A stretch of DNA of 64,000 bases, from contig NZ_BDAX01000010.1 in NCBI RefSeq assembly GCF_001612665.1, positions 1 through 64,000 on the forward strand. The letters run 5' to 3'. The position numbers and the translations under genes are program-made. Under the pieces are notes generated by a model that was not told the DNA's origin, did no database searches, and saw nothing but the letters and a program-made list of their open reading frames with translations. Positions 63,152-64,000 of this stretch are shown here, in pieces; positions within the stretch are counted from its first letter, which is position 1, and each line of letters begins with the position of its first letter. The stretch comes from Nocardia alba NBRC 108234 (GTDB lineage: Bacteria; Actinomycetota; Actinomycetes; Mycobacteriales; Mycobacteriaceae).

Positions 63152-64000
63152 TCAGGTCAGGGCGATGTACTTGGTGTTCAGGTACTCCTCGATGCCCTCG
63201 GTACCGCCCTCACGACCGAAACCCGATTCCTTGACCCCGCCGAACGGGGCGGCCGGGTCGGAGATGACACCACGGTTCACGCCGACCATGCCGCTCTCCA
63301 TCGCCTCCGAGATACGAAGCGCGCGATCGAGATCTCGGGTGAAAACGTAGCTGACCAGACCGTATTCGGTGTCGTTCGCGGCGGCGACGCCCTCGTCCTC
63401 GGTATCGAAGGCGACGATCGGGGCAACCGGACCGAACACTTCCTCGCGCAGGATGCGCGCGGTCGGCGGGACGTCGCCCAGGATCGTGGCCGGGTAGTAC
63501 CACCCCGGACCGCCGGGGACCTTCCCGCCGATCAGCGCTCGCGCGCCCACCGAGACCGCGTCGTCGACCAGATCGCTCACGATCTCGCGCTGGTCCTCGC
63601 TCACCAGCGGGCCCAGGGTGGTCGCGGCGTCGGTGCCGGGACCCAGCACGACGGTGTCGGCCACCGCGGCGACGAACTTCTCGGTGAACTCGGCGACCAC
63701 GCCACGCTGCACGTAGAACCGGTTGGCCGCGGTACAGGCTTCGCCGCCGTTGCGCAGTTTCGCCTGCATCGCCCCGGCCACGGCGGCGTCGATATCGGCA
63801 TCGTCGAAGACGACGAACGGCGCGTTGCCGCCCAGTTCCATGGACGTGCGCAGCAGCCGGTTCGCGGACGCCGCGACGAGCTTCCTACCGACCTCGGTGG
63901 AGCCGGTGAAGGTGAGCTTGCGCAGCCGCGGGTCGTCGAGCAGCGGGCCGGTGACGGCCCCGGAACGCTGGGTGGTGATCACCGAGAGCACCCCGTCGGG
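63152..64000 (-). CDS. NAD(P)-dependent aldehyde dehydrogenase, succinate-semialdehyde type (5' end beyond window)
   Basis: The last 282 codons of an aldehyde dehydrogenase gene; the start lies beyond the right edge. Seen are KLTFTGSTEVGRKLVAASAN (cofactor helix with GSTEVGR), LELGG-type SMELGGNAPFVVFDDADIDA with the general base Glu, RNGGEACTAANRFYVQRG with the catalytic Cys, EEVFGPVAPIVAFDTEDEG and PFGGVKESGFGREGG. Those features, particularly GEACTAANR and the C-terminal GGTEGIEEYLNTKYIAL, fit succinate-semialdehyde dehydrogenases (GabD). Substrate assignment is by resemblance only. Confidence 0.88.
   Translation of the reverse strand, partial: PDGVLSVITTQRSGAVTGPLLDDPRLRKLTFTGSTEVGRKLVAASANRLLRTSMELGGNAPFVVFDDADIDAAVAGAMQAKLRNGGEACTAANRFYVQRGVVAEFTEKFVAAVADTVVLGPGTDAATTLGPLVSEDQREIVSDLVDDAVSVGARALIGGKVPGGPGWYYPATILGDVPPTARILREEVFGPVAPIVAFDTEDEGVAAANDTEYGLVSYVFTRDLDRALRISEAMESGMVGVNRGVISDPAAPFGGVKESGFGREGGTEGIEEYLNTKYIALT

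Overview
The window is GC-rich, densely coding chromosomal DNA from a mycolic-acid actinomycete. Nocardia or a close relative fits best. The supporting evidence is four MspA-type porin genes in two pairs resembling Nocardia NfpA/NfpB, an RpfB-type muralytic factor, a protein O-mannosyltransferase, a PimC-like mannosyltransferase, a cvn conservon and an MprAB-PepD stress module. As far as I recall the M. tuberculosis map, gene order follows roughly Rv1009 down to Rv0948c, interrupted by blocks found elsewhere or absent there. All assignments come from reading the sequence; no searches were run.

Layout. 0-9.5 kb: rpfB, tatD, metG, an isocitrate lyase/PEP mutase-like enzyme, soxR, arcA with a one-domain GntR regulator, a protein mannosyltransferase and rsmI. 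9.5-17.6 kb: a minus-strand accessory block made of two stand-alone GyrI-like effector-binding proteins, an acyltransferase-like protein, an E1-like/nitroreductase fusion (Rv1355c/MoeY family), a GAF-GGDEF-EAL c-di-GMP enzyme, a GAF-like protein and a PimC-like mannosyltransferase. 17.7-23.4 kb: a large YfhO-like membrane protein, a DHA2 drug exporter and a GT39-like membrane glycosyltransferase. 23.9-24.1 kb: tRNA-Ala(CGC). 24.1-30.6 kb: glpR-rimJ-glp-galU facing 5-formyl-THF cyclo-ligase, an FmdB zinc ribbon, a SAF-domain protein and mscL. 30.7-33.9 kb: the duplicated porin pair. 34.4-39.0 kb: mprA-mprB-pepD-moaB2 and a small gene, all on the minus strand. 39.3-44.3 kb: conservon cvnABCD plus a membrane protein. 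45.1-48.1 kb: a divergent zinc-starvation island with Zur-box-like sites between mrf-rpmE2-rpmF and rpmB-rpmG-rpsN-rpsR. 48.1-64 kb: a LysM/lectin protein, a lipoprotein, purH-purN, two membrane proteins, sucC-sucD, an M23 peptidase, an SRPBCC-SDR fusion, pcrA/uvrD1, chorismate mutase and the 3' part of an aldehyde dehydrogenase gene.

How the genes work together. Much of the window concerns the cell envelope and its stress responses: RpfB and M23 peptidoglycan enzymes, porins, MscL, protein and lipid mannosylation, MprAB-PepD, and the Glp/GlpR division proteins. The zinc island would let the cell replace zinc-binding ribosomal proteins with cysteine-poor copies when zinc is scarce. The strongest candidate for an undescribed system is the 9.5-16.5 kb run, in which a translationally coupled acyltransferase-like/E1-nitroreductase pair sits directly upstream of a c-di-GMP enzyme, a GAF-like protein and a lipid mannosyltransferase.
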